A stretch of DNA of 64,000 nucleotides. Origin: Pantoea anthophila (GTDB lineage: Bacteria > Pseudomonadota > Gammaproteobacteria > Enterobacterales > Enterobacteriaceae). The DNA is taken from positions 62,001 through 126,000 of the forward strand of contig NZ_VHIZ01000027.1 in assembly GCF_006494375.1 (NCBI RefSeq), read 5' to 3'. Below the pieces are notes generated by a model. That model searched no databases, had not been told where the DNA came from, and was given only the letters and a program-made list of their open reading frames with translations. Numbering within the stretch: position 1 is the stretch's first letter; every line of letters starts with the position of its first letter. Shown here piece by piece: positions 42,301-52,181 of this stretch. Both the position numbers and the translations under genes were made by a program.

Positions 42301-43291
42301 GCCCTGCCCCGGACTGGAAAGCACGCTGGCTCAGGCGTTTGCTTCGCTGCTGGAGCGTGAGTCAGTCAGCGCACAGGATGACTTTTTCTTGCTGGGAGGG
42401 CATTCGCTGCTGGCGATGCGTCTGGCGGCGCAGCTGCGCCGGACGCTGGATCAGCCGGTGTCGGTGGGGCAGATTATGGTGGCCTCCACGGTGGAACAGC
42501 TGGCGGCTCTGCTCAGCGGCCCCTCTGCCGGGGCGGCCCGCGCCGGGTTTGAGACGGTATTGCCGCTGCGGCGCAGCACGGGCCCGACGCTGTTCTGTTT
42601 CCATCCCGCCTCCGGTTTTGCCTGGCAGTTCAGCGCATTAACGCGTTATCTGGACCCGCGCTGGTCGCTGCTGGGCATTCAGTCACCCGACCTCACCAGC
42701 CCGCTCAGCCAGGCGCAGCATCTCGATGCGGTGTGTGATGCTCATCTGGCGACGGTGCGACAGCAGCAGCCTCAGGGGCCTTACTATTTCCTGGGCTACT
42801 CGCTGGGCGGCACGCTGGCACAGGGGATTGCCGCGCGGCTGGAAGCGGAAGGCGAAACCGTTGCCTTCCTCGGGCTGCTCGACACCTGGCCGCCGGAAAC
42901 GCAAAACTGGGATGCACGGCGCGGCGAGAACGTGCTGGATCCGGCGGTGCTGGAGGAGGTTAACCGCGAGCGCGAGCAGTTTATCGCGACGCAGCGTCAG
43001 CAGGCGGGTGAAGGTATGGAGACGCTGTTCACCACCATTGAGAGCAATTACGCCCGTTCCGTGCGGCTGCTGGCCACGGCGCGCAGTGCCCGTTTCAGCG
43101 GACAGGCGACGCTGTTTCTGGCGCAACAGACGCAGCAGCCCGGTCAGGATGCACGTCGCGCCTGGGCACCTTACCTCGGCGGGCTGACGATCTGGCCGCT
43201 GGACTGTGCCCATGTAGAGATCGTCTCACCCCGCATGTTTGAACAGATAGGTCCCCGCCTGCAGCAGATACTGGCGTCGCTGAATCCGTAG
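39371..43291 (+). CDS. entF: Enterobactin synthase component F (NRPS)
   Basis: A 1306-residue nonribosomal peptide synthetase that activates serine, couples it to dihydroxybenzoate and cyclises the trimer. Condensation domain with HHLVVDG (about 141-147); adenylation domain with YTSGSTGRPKG (near 605-615) and pocket residues in FDVSVWEF, THFVPS and LYGPTEAAVD that fit the serine code of E. coli EntF; carrier domain GGHSLL with the pantetheine site S1012; thioesterase with GYSLGG (S1144), D1171 and H1281. ATG at 39371 lies inside the end of ybdZ. No phosphopantetheinyl transferase gene is nearby to load S1012. Confidence 0.96.
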   Translation: MSELSMTPQKTLPLVAAQPGIWIADQLSPYSNAYAVAHFVELRGALDSALLSRAIVAGMQEADTLNMAFGERDGEPLQWPVAQHFRLPEVIDLRAAADPHAAARARMQEDLSGDLRVLSGAPLCHHSLLRLGEEQWYWYQRYHHLVVDGFSFTALTRRIADLYSAWQRGDTPPPTPFVPFSEVVEEYQRYQQSAAWQRDRQFWLEKGAALPAPASLSPLPLAGQHASTDLRRHSITVDRSAFQKLLEHTGQQNLSAADTAVALVALWLARLTGQNDFAAGFIFMRRIGSAALCATGPVINVLPLAVHYDPAQPLAALAARLAGEVRKMRRHQRYDAEQVQRDLGRHGDSDPLYGPVINLKMFDYQLDFAGTAGITHQLASGPVRDLEMAIYLNDQGDLTLALLANVQRYSDALVQQHARRFDRLLSQLASQPARACGELDMLMPDEHRQLAAINQTAVTLPPATLSSLLLLQAERTPQAPALTDASHQLSYQQMQQQVAALGQQLIARGVARGDIVAVALPRSVFLSLALQAIVSVGATWLPLDTGYPDDRLKMMLADATPKALITRRELADRLAALSPVTPLFYDTLLPPAEAMPSQAPSPQDGAYLIYTSGSTGRPKGVLVSHAAIVNRLLWMQDRYPLGQEDVVLQKTPDSFDVSVWEFFWPLIAGAQLVMAPPDAHRDPEALRQLFARYRVTTTHFVPSMLAAFVAALQEEAAAACCATLRRVFCSGEALPAALSRQWQTLTGVPLHNLYGPTEAAVDVSYYPASGAELAAVQGASVPIGFPVWNTGLRILDARLQPVPPGIAGDLWLTGVQLAHGYLDRPDLTASRFVADPWGDGTRMYRTGDVARWLPDGAVEYLGRSDDQLKIRGQRIELNEIDLAMAALPGIEQAVTHAAVLGGGGDQQGDARQLVGYVVADETIDADALRQRLATRLPAHMVPVAIVQLASLPLSSNGKLDRKALPLPQTQARIAGRAPCPGLESTLAQAFASLLERESVSAQDDFFLLGGHSLLAMRLAAQLRRTLDQPVSVGQIMVASTVEQLAALLSGPSAGAARAGFETVLPLRRSTGPTLFCFHPASGFAWQFSALTRYLDPRWSLLGIQSPDLTSPLSQAQHLDAVCDAHLATVRQQQPQGPYYFLGYSLGGTLAQGIAARLEAEGETVAFLGLLDTWPPETQNWDARRGENVLDPAVLEEVNREREQFIATQRQQAGEGMETLFTTIESNYARSVRLLATARSARFSGQATLFLAQQTQQPGQDARRAWAPYLGGLTIWPLDCAHVEIVSPRMFEQIGPRLQQILASLNP

Positions 43292-43319
43292 CCGCCTTCT
43301 CCTGCGGAGAGGGTGCCGG

Positions 43320-44111
43320 TCAGCCTCTTCCGCACGGCACAATCATCGGGGTGCCGGCGACCGGATCGCGGATGATGACGCAGTGCAGGCCGTAGATCGC
43401 TTCAATCAGCGCTGGCGTCACAATCTCCGCCGGTTTCCCTTCAGCGATGATTTTTCCGTCACGCATCGCAATCAGGTGGCTGGCGTAACGGCACGCCTGA
43501 TTAAGATCGTGCAGCACCACCACCAGCGTGCGGCCATGCTGCTGATTGAGATCCTGCATCAGCTCCAGCAGCTCAATCTGATGCGTAATATCCAGCCAGG
43601 TGGTGGGTTCATCGAGTAGCAGTAAGGGGGTTTCCTGCGCCAGCACCATCGCGATCCAGACCCGCTGCCGCTGACCGCCGGAGAGCGTATCTACCGGCTG
43701 GGCGGCCAGATCGGCCACCCCGGTGGCCTGCATCGCCTGCTGCACCGCCGCCTCATCTTCCTGTCGCCAGCGTCCGAACAGCGTCTGGTGCGGATAACGT
43801 CCGCGTGCCACCAGTTCACTGACGCTGATCCCCGCAGGCGCACTGGAACTTTGCGGCAGCAGCCCCAGCCGCCGCGCCACCTCTTTGGTGGCATACCGCG
43901 CGATCGTCTGACCATCCAGCAGCACCTCGCCCTGCAGCGGCGTCACCAGCCGGCTCAGGGTGCGCAGCAGCGTCGATTTTCCGCAGGCGTTAGGCCCGAT
44001 GATGACGGTCAGTTCACCGTCGGGGATCGCGACCGAGAGATGCTCCGCCACGATCTTTTTGTCGTAACCCAGCGTCAGCGCCTTACCCTGCAAACGTGTT
44101 TTCTCTCTCAC
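43320..44111 (-). CDS. fepC: Ferric enterobactin ABC transporter ATPase FepC
   Basis: ATPase of the inner-membrane ferric enterobactin importer. Walker A is GPNACGKST (usually GPNGCGKST), the signature is LSGGQRQR, Walker B LLLLDEPTTWLD, and the H-loop histidine is in VVVLHDLNQA. The start is GTG at 44111, overlapping the fepG stop (GTGA), giving 263 residues; the open frame upstream overlaps fepG and is not used. It is convergent with entF, 28 bases apart. Confidence 0.95.
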   Translation of the reverse strand: MREKTRLQGKALTLGYDKKIVAEHLSVAIPDGELTVIIGPNACGKSTLLRTLSRLVTPLQGEVLLDGQTIARYATKEVARRLGLLPQSSSAPAGISVSELVARGRYPHQTLFGRWRQEDEAAVQQAMQATGVADLAAQPVDTLSGGQRQRVWIAMVLAQETPLLLLDEPTTWLDITHQIELLELMQDLNQQHGRTLVVVLHDLNQACRYASHLIAMRDGKIIAEGKPAEIVTPALIEAIYGLHCVIIRDPVAGTPMIVPCGRG

Positions 44112-45088
44112 TGGCGTCGCGCCTCCCGTATCAGCAGAGCAATCAGATAGAGTCCGCCCAGGCTGACGGTAATGACACCGACCGGCAGCTGATAAGGCAG
44201 GAAAAGGTGCTGTGCGGCGTAGTCTGCGGCGATTAACAGCAGCGCACCGCACAGCGCAGCCAGCGGCAGTGCGCCTTTGACTCCCCCGCAAAGACGCCGT
44301 GCAATCTGCGGCGCCAGCAGCGCAATAAAAGAGAGAGGCCCGGCCAGCGCGGTTGAGGCCGCAGTCAGGATCACGCCTGTCAGCATCAGCATGACGCGGC
44401 TGCGTTCCACCGGAACCCCTAAGGCGCAGGCGGTGTCATCACCCATCTCCAGCAGACGCATGCGCCGGGCCAGCATTCCCGTCGCCAGCAGCGCCAGCAG
44501 CAGCACAACCGTCACGGGAAGCGTCTTCGCCCAGGTGATGCCGTTAAGTGAACCGGCGCTCCAGAGCCCGGCGCTCAGTGCCGCCTCCAGGGAGGCGCTG
44601 ATAATCAGCCAGCTGTTGAGCGCCATCAGCAGCGCCCGCACGCTGATGCCCACGATAATCAGACGAAAGGTCTCCACGCCGTTGCGCCAGCTGAACAGCC
44701 AGACCACCGCCGCCGTAAGCAGCCCGCCCGCCAGTGCCGCCAGCGTCAGGCCCGCCATGTTTTGCTGAAACAGCACCAGCGCGACCAGCACGCCGCTGTA
44801 TGCCCCGGTGTTGAAACCGAGAATATCGGGGCTGCCCAGCGGGTTACGCAGCAGTGACTGAAAAATCGCGCCACTGACGCCCAGCGCGGCCCCCAGCAGC
44901 AGCGCCATCATGACGCGCGGCAGCCGCCACTCCAGCACAATCAGCTGAACATTGCGCGCCGCCTCCCCGCTGAAGAGCGTCCACAACTGCTGCAGAGAGA
45001 GGGAGGGGGTGCCGTGTGTCAGCCCCATAAACGCCAGGATGCCGCAGGCCACCAGCAGTAAAAGCGCATTGATTATGATGCGTTTCAT
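44108..45088 (-). CDS. fepG: Ferric enterobactin permease FepG
   Basis: Inner-membrane permease of the FecCD family, about ten membrane helices in 326 residues. RLPRVMMALLLGAALGVSGAIFQSLLRNPL and GPLSFIALLAPQIAR are family hallmarks. ATG at 45088 overlaps the fepD stop (TGATG), with GAGGG five bases upstream; the GTG just before it is the alternative. It heterodimerises with FepD. Confidence 0.95.
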   Translation of the reverse strand: MKRIIINALLLLVACGILAFMGLTHGTPSLSLQQLWTLFSGEAARNVQLIVLEWRLPRVMMALLLGAALGVSGAIFQSLLRNPLGSPDILGFNTGAYSGVLVALVLFQQNMAGLTLAALAGGLLTAAVVWLFSWRNGVETFRLIIVGISVRALLMALNSWLIISASLEAALSAGLWSAGSLNGITWAKTLPVTVVLLLALLATGMLARRMRLLEMGDDTACALGVPVERSRVMLMLTGVILTAASTALAGPLSFIALLAPQIARRLCGGVKGALPLAALCGALLLIAADYAAQHLFLPYQLPVGVITVSLGGLYLIALLIREARRQ

Positions 45089-46074
45089 CACAGCCCTCTT
45101 CCCGGCCGGCGGCGAACCAGCACAATCAGCATCGGCGCACCGAGAATGGCGGTCACAATCGACACGCGCAGCTCGCCCGGCACCAGCAGCCGTCCCAGGA
45201 TGTCGGCGGCCAGCAGCAGGCAGGGGGTCATCACAAGGGTTCCCGGCAGCAGCCAGCGATGGTCGTTGCCCAGCAGCCAGCGTGCCAGGTGTGGCGTCAT
45301 TAAGCCAACAAAGGCGATGGGGCCGTCGGCGGCCGTCGCCGCGCCGCTCAGCAGCGCAATCGCCAGCAGGCCCGTCAGCTGCGTTCGCACCACGCGGGTG
45401 CCTAGTGCGGTCGCCATATCACCGCCCATGCTCAGGCTGTTCAGTGAACGTGCCAGCAACAGTGCCAGCACGCTGCCGACAGCGACGGCCGGCAAGGTGG
45501 CGCGCAGAATCGCGAAACTGCGGATATCCAGCGAGCCGCTATGCCAGAAACGCAGGTGATCGTAGATATCAGGGTTGAGCAGCGACAGCCCGGACGTTAA
45601 TCCCTCCAGCACCGCACCCAGCGCTACCCCCGCCAGGGTCAGGCGCACCGGACTGACCCGACCGCCGCCCACGGCGCCGGTCAGCGCCACCAGCAGAGAG
45701 GCCAGCAGTGCACCGGCAAAGGCGAAGCCCAGCCAGTCAGCCGGGGAGTCTGCGCCGGTCAGGACGATCCCCAGTACGACCGCAAAACCCGCACCGGCGT
45801 TAACCCCCAGAATGCCGGGATCGGCCAGAGGATTTCGCGTCAGGCTCTGCATCAGCGCACCCGCCAGTCCCAGGCTGCATCCGGCCAGCACACCCGCCAG
45901 GGTGCGCGGCAGCCGGGCGTCACGCACGATGACACAATCGACGCGGGTGCAGTCGGTGAACAGGGCCTGAGTGACCTCATGGAGGGGAATGGGTTTGGCG
46001 CCCAGCATCAGACTGAGCGCGAAAAGTAGCAACAGCAGCATCCCTGAACCTGCTATTGCGCGACATTGACGCAT
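45088..46074 (-). CDS. fepD: Ferric enterobactin permease FepD
   Basis: Second FecCD-family permease, 328 residues. RLPRTLAGVLAGCSLGLAGALMQSLTRNPLADPGILGVNAGA and GPIAFVGLMTPHLARWL-type segments are present. It lies 91 bases downstream of fepB on the same strand with no promoter or Fur box evident in the gap, so fepB-fepD-fepG-fepC may be one transcript; in E. coli the divergent entS gene separates fepB from fepD. Confidence 0.95.
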   Translation of the reverse strand: MRQCRAIAGSGMLLLLLFALSLMLGAKPIPLHEVTQALFTDCTRVDCVIVRDARLPRTLAGVLAGCSLGLAGALMQSLTRNPLADPGILGVNAGAGFAVVLGIVLTGADSPADWLGFAFAGALLASLLVALTGAVGGGRVSPVRLTLAGVALGAVLEGLTSGLSLLNPDIYDHLRFWHSGSLDIRSFAILRATLPAVAVGSVLALLLARSLNSLSMGGDMATALGTRVVRTQLTGLLAIALLSGAATAADGPIAFVGLMTPHLARWLLGNDHRWLLPGTLVMTPCLLLAADILGRLLVPGELRVSIVTAILGAPMLIVLVRRRPGRGL

Positions 46075-46165
46075 AACGTTTAAGCCTTCATCAGAAGAGT
46101 CACAGAGAAACCCATGCGATTAAGCGACCGATAAGCCTCATCATTTCTGCAGGTTATCCCGTCTC

Positions 46166-47140
46166 TCAGACGCCACGACCGTTAACAAACAACGTCTCCA
46201 GCCGCGTCAGCAGATTGCTGGCGCTGTAGTAGTCGAGGCGGAAGCTATCCAGCCCCAGTGCATAGACCGCCCTGCTTTTTACTGCCGGGGTCTGCGCCAG
46301 GAAAGGGTTGCTCATCACCTGTGCAGTGGTGTTATCGTCGGCGGCAAACAGCAGGTAAGTCTGACCATTCAGGCCCGCCGCCAGATTTTCACCTGACAGC
46401 TGAAGAATATCTTTGCGCGTTCCCATACTGTGACCGGCGTGAAGGCTGGCGGGCGGCGTCGCCAGCGTGAAGCCCAGCTGCTGCAGTAACCGGGCCTGCG
46501 CTGACGCTGCCGTCCACAGGTTCACGGCCCGCCCGTCGCCGTTCCAGACCATCGCGGAAACCGGCTGCGGCGGCAGCGTCAGCTTCGCCTTCAGCGCCTT
46601 TTCGCGTGCCTCAAAAGCGTTTATCCGTGCGGCCGCTTCCGCCTCATGCCCCGTCGCCTTGCCCAGCAGCGTCACCAGTTGCTGCCAGCTTTTATCGTCA
46701 TAATTGACCACCAGCACCGGCGCAATTGCCGCAAGCTGATCGACCAGTCTGATGGCTGAATCATTGCCGGTGGCGCTGACCACAATCAGATCCGGCGCTT
46801 CGGCAGCAATCGCTTCTGCCCGGGGTTCGCCAATGTAGAGACGCTTCACGCCGCGCTGTTTCGCCACCGCGCCCCACTGCCGGAAATAGCCCTGCTCATC
46901 CGCCAGGCGACTGCCAGGGGCGGTGGCCCCGCTGGCGACCACCGGCGCATTAATGGCCAGCAGCGACCCGGTCAGGGTCACGCTGGTTGAGACGATTCGG
47001 GTCGGTGCCTGCGTCAGGGTAAGATCGCCACTGGCCCCGGTAATGGTGCGCGGCCAGCCCGTCCCGGCCACCGCGCTGACACTGAGCAGGCTGCTCAGAA
47101 AAAACAGCACGATCGCTCTGCTAACCCTCTGTTTATTCAT
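46166..47140 (-). CDS. fepB: Ferric enterobactin periplasmic binding protein FepB
   Basis: A 324-residue class III substrate-binding protein that carries ferric enterobactin from FepA to FepDGC. A signal peptide (1-25, ending SAVA) is followed by two lobes of the BtuF/FepB fold (RIVSTSVTLTGSLLAINAPVVASGA, EAIAAEAPDLIVVSATGN). It diverges from entC across a 177-base gap with a strong Fur box. Confidence 0.93.
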   Translation of the reverse strand: MNKQRVSRAIVLFFLSSLLSVSAVAGTGWPRTITGASGDLTLTQAPTRIVSTSVTLTGSLLAINAPVVASGATAPGSRLADEQGYFRQWGAVAKQRGVKRLYIGEPRAEAIAAEAPDLIVVSATGNDSAIRLVDQLAAIAPVLVVNYDDKSWQQLVTLLGKATGHEAEAAARINAFEAREKALKAKLTLPPQPVSAMVWNGDGRAVNLWTAASAQARLLQQLGFTLATPPASLHAGHSMGTRKDILQLSGENLAAGLNGQTYLLFAADDNTTAQVMSNPFLAQTPAVKSRAVYALGLDSFRLDYYSASNLLTRLETLFVNGRGV

Positions 47141-47269
47141 ACGTTCTTTTCCACACTCGTTCAGATAAGGCCGGCGGCTGTTTATGCTGATCTGACCCGG
47201 AGCAGCAGCCGAAGCGCCGCATATGGATTGACAGATCCGGCCAATCCACGTAGCTTAACGCCTAATAAT

Positions 47270-47288
47270 ACAAATGATAATCATTATT
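47270..47288. promoter_or_regulatory. Fur box between fepB and entC
   Basis: ACAAATGATAATCATTATT matches the 19-base Fur consensus at 15 positions, with the core ATGATAATCATTAT perfect. It lies 30 bases before entC, and further TTATC/GATAA-like hexamers follow it. Both fepBDGC and entCEBAH should be repressed by Fe-Fur. Confidence 0.85.
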
Positions 47289-47317
47289 AGTTATCTTATC
47301 ATTTCCGGGTGAAAAGT

Positions 47318-48496
47318 ATGGCCGAATCACGCGCATTTGAACATCCCCTGTTGCACGATTTTGCGGCACTCTGCCAGGGTTTCCTGTTTACCTCGCCCTG
47401 GCAAAGCCTCACCACACAGGGCTGCTTTACAACGCTGACCACGCCAGTCAGACAGGGTGAACAGCTGACAGGGGATTTTCAGCAGCAGCTTCAGCACCAC
47501 TTTACCTCGGCCAGAAAGCAGGGCATTGCGCACCCCATCGTGGCAGGTGCCATCCCCTTTGACGTGGCGCAGCCCGCCGCGCTGTTTATCCCGGAGTCCT
47601 GGCAGCGCTTTAACCGTGACGATCTGATCGCCCGGGCCTCACTGGCAGACGCCGATCTGCCCATGATTCGTCGCCGTACGGCGTTGCCGGATCAGGCGCG
47701 CTTTACCGAGATGGTGGCGCAGGCAGTTGCCGCCACGCGCCGGGGCGACCTGGAGAAAGTGGTGCTGTCGCGGCTGATGGAGATCGTGGCTGAACAGCCG
47801 GTTGATACGGCTGCTCTGATGCAGCGCATCGTGGTGCAGAATCCCGGCAGCTATCACTTTCATCTGCCCCTGCCCGGCGGCGGCGCGCTGGTGGGAGCCA
47901 GCCCGGAACTACTGATTCGAAAACAGGGTCGCCTGTTCAGCTCCTGTCCCCTGGCCGGCTCGGCCGCACGCAGCCGCGATCCGCAACGCGATCGGGCCTC
48001 CGGCGACAGCCTGATGCAGTCGGCGAAGGATCGTCATGAACATCAGCTGGTGACAGATGCGATGCGCGCCACCCTGCAGCCGCGCAGCCGTTTGCTGTCG
48101 GTGCCTGAAACACCCTCTCTGCTGACCACGGCCACCCTCTGGCATCTCGCCACGCAGATCCGTGGCGAAGTGCTGGACGAGCGCGAAAATGCACTCTCCC
48201 TCGCCTGCCTGCTGCATCCGACGCCGGCGCTCAGCGGCTTTCCGCATCAGCGTGCCCAGGCCCTGATCCAGCGCCTTGAGCCGTTTGAGCGTCAGCTGTT
48301 TGGCGGCATCGTCGGCTGGTGTGACGATCATGGCAATGGTGAATGGGTCGTCACCATTCGCTGCGGCACGGTGAAGGGATCTCGGGTACGGCTGTTTGCC
48401 GGTGCGGGCATCGTGACGGACTCACAACCTGAAGCAGAGTGGCGTGAAACCGGCGTCAAACTCGACACCCTGCTTCGCGCTTTTGGATTGCAATAA
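47318..48496 (+). CDS. entC: Isochorismate synthase EntC
   Basis: Converts chorismate to isochorismate, the first committed step to 2,3-dihydroxybenzoate. Of 392 residues, chorismate-binding enzyme fold with [40 protein letters not shown] and [22 protein letters not shown] at 47318 was chosen (GGTGA six bases before); a GTG nine bases earlier is possible. It leads the entCEBAH operon behind the Fur box. Confidence 0.95.
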   Translation: MAESRAFEHPLLHDFAALCQGFLFTSPWQSLTTQGCFTTLTTPVRQGEQLTGDFQQQLQHHFTSARKQGIAHPIVAGAIPFDVAQPAALFIPESWQRFNRDDLIARASLADADLPMIRRRTALPDQARFTEMVAQAVAATRRGDLEKVVLSRLMEIVAEQPVDTAALMQRIVVQNPGSYHFHLPLPGGGALVGASPELLIRKQGRLFSSCPLAGSAARSRDPQRDRASGDSLMQSAKDRHEHQLVTDAMRATLQPRSRLLSVPETPSLLTTATLWHLATQIRGEVLDERENALSLACLLHPTPALSGFPHQRAQALIQRLEPFERQLFGGIVGWCDDHGNGEWVVTIRCGTVKGSRVRLFAGAGIVTDSQPEAEWRETGVKLDTLLRAFGLQ

Positions 48497-48506
48497 AGGA
48501 ACCTGC

Positions 48507-50117
48507 ATGACGATCTCCTACAGCCGCTGGCCGGACGACCTGGCCGCCCGTTACCGTGAAAAAGGCTACTGGCTCGACCTGCCGATGACCGACATACTGG
48601 ATCGCCACCGCGACAACGATAGCGTGGCGGTGATTGAGGACGACAGGCGGTTGACCTACCGCCAACTGGCGGCACTGAGTGACAACCTGGCGGCAGCGTT
48701 ACAGCGGCGTGGCCTGAAACGGGGTGATACGGCGCTGGTGCAGCTGGGCAACGTGGCAGAATTTTACCTGACACTGTTTGCCCTGTTTAAACTCGGTGTT
48801 GCGCCGGTGAATGCCCTGTTCAGCCATCAGCGCACCGAACTGACCGCCTACGCCAGCCAGATTTCGCCCCGCCTGGTGATTGCCGACCGCACGCATCCGC
48901 TGTTTGCCGATGACGCTTTTATTGCGCAGCTCCGCCACGATCACCCTTCACTGCAGCAGGTGATCCTGCGCCATGCCTCACCGCCGGAACAGAGCCTTGA
49001 AGCGCTGCTGGCCGAACCGGCCGGTGCATTTATGGCCACGCCGACCGCAGGCGACGAGGTAGCCTTTTTCCAGCTCTCTGGCGGCAGTACCGGCACGCCA
49101 AAACTGATTCCGCGCACCCATAACGACTACTACTACAGCATCCGTGAAAGTGACGCGATCTGTGGCGTCACCGCCGACACCCGCTATCTCATCGCCCTGC
49201 CCGCCGCCCACAACTTCCCGCTGAGTTCGCCGGGCGCGCTGGGCGTCTTTTACGCGGGGGGACAGGTTATTTTAGCCGCCGATCCCAGTGCGACAGCCTG
49301 CTTTCCCCTGATTGAAAAACATCAGGTGACCGATACCGGCCTGGTTCCGCCTGCCGCCAGCCTCTGGCTGCTGGCACTTCAGGAATCGGACAGCAAGGCG
49401 GCACTGGCTTCTCTGCAGCGCATGCAGGTGGGGGGCGCTAAGCTGGGCGAAACGCTGGCTGCACGCATACAGCATGAGATCGGCTGCACCCTGCAGCAGG
49501 TCTTTGGCATGGCCGAAGGACTGGTGAACTACACCCGGCTGGATGATGATCCGCAGACCATCCTCACCACACAGGGACGCCCGATCTCCCCGGATGATGA
49601 GGTCTGGGTTGCCGACGAGCAGGGTCATCCTCTGCCCGTGGGGGCCACCGGTCGTCTGATGACGCGCGGCCCCTACACCTTTCGCGGCTACTACAACAGT
49701 CCGGAACACAACGCCGCCAGTTTCGACGAACGGGGCTTTTACTGTTCCGGTGACCTGGTTGAGATCACCCCTGACGGCAACCTTATCGTGCAGGGTCGGG
49801 AGAAAGATCAGATCAACCGGGGTGGCGAGAAGATCGCCGCGGAAGAGATCGAAAACCTGCTGCAGCAACACGCCGATGTGATCCACGCGGCACTGGTCTC
49901 CATGAGCGATCCGCTGCTGGGTGAAAAAAGCTGCGCGTTTATCGTCACCCGTCAGCCGGTAAAACCGGCGGCGCTGCGGCGCCACCTGCGTGAACTGGGT
50001 GTCGCAGAATTTAAGCTCCCTGACCGCATTACCTGCGTAGATGCCCTGCCACTGACCCCGGTCGGCAAGGTCGATAAAAAACGTCTGCGCCAGCATCTTG
50101 CCGATCAACACGCGTAA
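48507..50117 (+). CDS. entE: 2,3-dihydroxybenzoate-AMP ligase EntE
   Basis: Adenylates 2,3-dihydroxybenzoate and loads it onto the EntB carrier domain. 536 residues, equal to E. coli. The core motif [21 protein letters not shown], the aryl-acid pocket region [14 protein letters not shown] and the hinge/catalytic lysine end ([12 protein letters not shown]) are present. ATG at 48507 follows AAAGGA, 10 bases after the entC stop. Confidence 0.96.
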   Translation: MTISYSRWPDDLAARYREKGYWLDLPMTDILDRHRDNDSVAVIEDDRRLTYRQLAALSDNLAAALQRRGLKRGDTALVQLGNVAEFYLTLFALFKLGVAPVNALFSHQRTELTAYASQISPRLVIADRTHPLFADDAFIAQLRHDHPSLQQVILRHASPPEQSLEALLAEPAGAFMATPTAGDEVAFFQLSGGSTGTPKLIPRTHNDYYYSIRESDAICGVTADTRYLIALPAAHNFPLSSPGALGVFYAGGQVILAADPSATACFPLIEKHQVTDTGLVPPAASLWLLALQESDSKAALASLQRMQVGGAKLGETLAARIQHEIGCTLQQVFGMAEGLVNYTRLDDDPQTILTTQGRPISPDDEVWVADEQGHPLPVGATGRLMTRGPYTFRGYYNSPEHNAASFDERGFYCSGDLVEITPDGNLIVQGREKDQINRGGEKIAAEEIENLLQQHADVIHAALVSMSDPLLGEKSCAFIVTRQPVKPAALRRHLRELGVAEFKLPDRITCVDALPLTPVGKVDKKRLRQHLADQHA

Positions 50118-50141
50118 GCCCGATCTGTCCGGAGAATTTTT

Positions 50142-50996
50142 ATGACTATTCCACAACTGACCTCCTATCCACTGCCCGCCGCCACCGAGTTGCCGAATAA
50201 CCGGGTTAAATGGGCGCTGGAGCCGGGCCGGGCCGCCCTGCTCATCCACGATATGCAGCGCTATTTTCTCAGCTTCTGGGGAGAGAACAGCCCGCTGATT
50301 GAGCAGGTCGTCGGCAATATTGCCCGCCTGCGTCGCTACTGCAAAGCGCAGGGCATTCCGGTGTTTTACACCGCCCAGCCGACGGCGCAGAGCGATGCGG
50401 ATCGCGCCCTGCTCAACGATATGTGGGGACCGGGCCTGAATAAACATCCCGACCAGCAGAGGATCGTGGCGGCGCTGGCCCCCGACGAGGACGACCAGGT
50501 GCTGACCAAGTGGCGCTACAGCGCCTTTCATCGTTCCCCGCTGGAGGCGATCCTGAAGGAGATGGGCCGCGATCAGCTGATTATAACGGGCGTCTATGCC
50601 CATATCGGCTGCCTGACCACCGCCACGGATGCCTTTATGCGTGATATTCAGCCGTTTATGGTGGCCGATGCGCTGGCTGATTTCAGCCGCGAGGAGCATA
50701 TGATGGCGCTGACTTACACCGCCGGCCGCAGCGGAAAAGTGGTGATGACGGCTGATATGATGCCGGTCCCTCTCAGCAAAGCGGATCTGCGCGCGCTCGT
50801 CCTGCCGCTGCTGGAGGATGATGAGGTGCCGGAAGATGATGAAAACCTGATCGATTATGGTCTGGATTCGGTGCGCGTCATGGCGCTGGCGGCACGCTGG
50901 CGTCAGGTTCACCGGGATATCGACTTTGTTACGCTGGCGAAAAATCCGAGCATCGATGGCTGGTGGGCGCTGCTGTCGCGGGAGCTCACTCAATGA
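50142..50996 (+). CDS. entB: Isochorismatase / aryl carrier protein EntB
   Basis: Bifunctional: the N-terminal isochorismatase (HDMQRYF, GVYAHIGCLTTATDAFM) forms 2,3-dihydro-dihydroxybenzoate, and the C-terminal aryl carrier domain holds the pantetheine-bearing serine S243 in DYGLDSVR. 284 residues against 285 in E. coli. entA begins inside its stop codon (ATGA). Loading of S243 needs a phosphopantetheinyl transferase that is not encoded in this island. Confidence 0.96.
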   Translation: MTIPQLTSYPLPAATELPNNRVKWALEPGRAALLIHDMQRYFLSFWGENSPLIEQVVGNIARLRRYCKAQGIPVFYTAQPTAQSDADRALLNDMWGPGLNKHPDQQRIVAALAPDEDDQVLTKWRYSAFHRSPLEAILKEMGRDQLIITGVYAHIGCLTTATDAFMRDIQPFMVADALADFSREEHMMALTYTAGRSGKVVMTADMMPVPLSKADLRALVLPLLEDDEVPEDDENLIDYGLDSVRVMALAARWRQVHRDIDFVTLAKNPSIDGWWALLSRELTQ

Positions 50997-51751
50997 GCCA
51001 CACCTTCGACTTCAGCGGTCGCGTTGTCTGGGTAACCGGAGCCGGTCAGGGCATTGGTTATCAGAGTGCGCTGGCCTTTCATCGGGCAGGCGCGCAGGTG
51101 GAAGCCTTTGACCTGCAGTTTGCGCGGCAGGATTATCCGTTTCGCTGTCATCGCCTGGATGTGGCCGATCCGGATCAGGTAGAAACGATCTGTCAGCGCG
51201 TGCTGGCAACGCAACCGCGCATTGATGTGCTGGTCAACGCGGCGGGCATTTTGCGCGTCGGCGCCACCGATACGCTCTCCTTCGCTGACTGGCAGGCGTG
51301 CCTGAACGTCAACGCGGGCGGCGCCTTTAACCTGTTTCAGCAGACGCTGCCGCGCTTTCGCCAGCAGCGCGCCGGGGCCATCGTCACCGTGGCGTCTAAC
51401 GCGGCGCACGCGCCGCGAATCGGCATGTCGGCCTACGGCGCATCGAAAGCGGCACTGCGCAGCCTCTGTCTGACCGTGGGGCTGGAAATGGCCCCTTTTG
51501 GCGTTCGCTGTAATATCGTTTCACCCGGCTCCACCGACACCGCCATGCAGCGCAGCCTGTGGCAGACCCCCGGCGGCGAGCAGGAAATGATCGCCGGTTT
51601 TCCGGATCAGTTTAAGCTGGGGATCCCGCTGGGCAAGATCGCGCAGCCGCAGGAAATTGCGGCCACCGTGCTGTTTCTCGCATCAGACCTGGCCAGCCAT
51701 GTGACCCTGCAGGATATCGTGGTCGACGGCGGCGCAACTCTGGGAGCCTGA
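50993..51751 (+). CDS. entA: 2,3-dihydro-2,3-dihydroxybenzoate dehydrogenase EntA
   Basis: Short-chain dehydrogenase that makes 2,3-dihydroxybenzoate. TGAGQGIG (15-22) binds NAD, NAAG (82-85) follows, and the catalytic set S135, Y148 and K152 is complete, in contrast to the tyrosine-less SDR at 13742. The ATG at 50993 overlaps the entB stop by four bases; 252 residues. Confidence 0.96.
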   Translation: MSHTFDFSGRVVWVTGAGQGIGYQSALAFHRAGAQVEAFDLQFARQDYPFRCHRLDVADPDQVETICQRVLATQPRIDVLVNAAGILRVGATDTLSFADWQACLNVNAGGAFNLFQQTLPRFRQQRAGAIVTVASNAAHAPRIGMSAYGASKAALRSLCLTVGLEMAPFGVRCNIVSPGSTDTAMQRSLWQTPGGEQEMIAGFPDQFKLGIPLGKIAQPQEIAATVLFLASDLASHVTLQDIVVDGGATLGA

Positions 51752-51753
51752 AA

Positions 51754-52176
51754 ATGTCTGCGATCTGGAAACGATCCTTCGATCTTCCCGCCCTGAATGC
51801 ACTGGGCGAGCAGTCGCTGGTCGCCCATCTCGGGATCGTCTTTACCGTGATAGGCGAGGATTACCTGGAAGCGACGATGCCGGTGGATGCGCGCACGCAC
51901 CAGCCATTTGGCCTGCTGCATGGCGGGGCTTCCGTGGTGCTGGCGGAGTCGATGGGCTCTATGGCCGGGTATATGGCGGTGGAAGAAGGCAGCAGCGTGG
52001 TGGGTGTCGAAGTCAATGCCAGCCATCTGCGTGCGGTGTCAGCCGGGACAGTGCGGGGGATCTGTCGCCCCCTGCATCTGGGCAGACGCAGTCAGAGCTG
52101 GCAGATCGAGATCCGTAACGGCCGGGATCAGTTGTGCTGCAGTGCGCGACTCAGCGTGGCAGTGATGAGCAGCTGA
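51754..52176 (+). CDS. entH: Proofreading thioesterase EntH
   Basis: A 140-residue hotdog-fold thioesterase (YbdB) that clears wrongly loaded acyl groups from the EntB carrier domain. The PaaI-type motif is seen as [24 protein letters not shown]. It starts two bases after entA and ends the operon; a strong terminator follows. Confidence 0.95.
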   Translation: MSAIWKRSFDLPALNALGEQSLVAHLGIVFTVIGEDYLEATMPVDARTHQPFGLLHGGASVVLAESMGSMAGYMAVEEGSSVVGVEVNASHLRAVSAGTVRGICRPLHLGRRSQSWQIEIRNGRDQLCCSARLSVAVMSS

Positions 52177-52181
52177 AAAAA

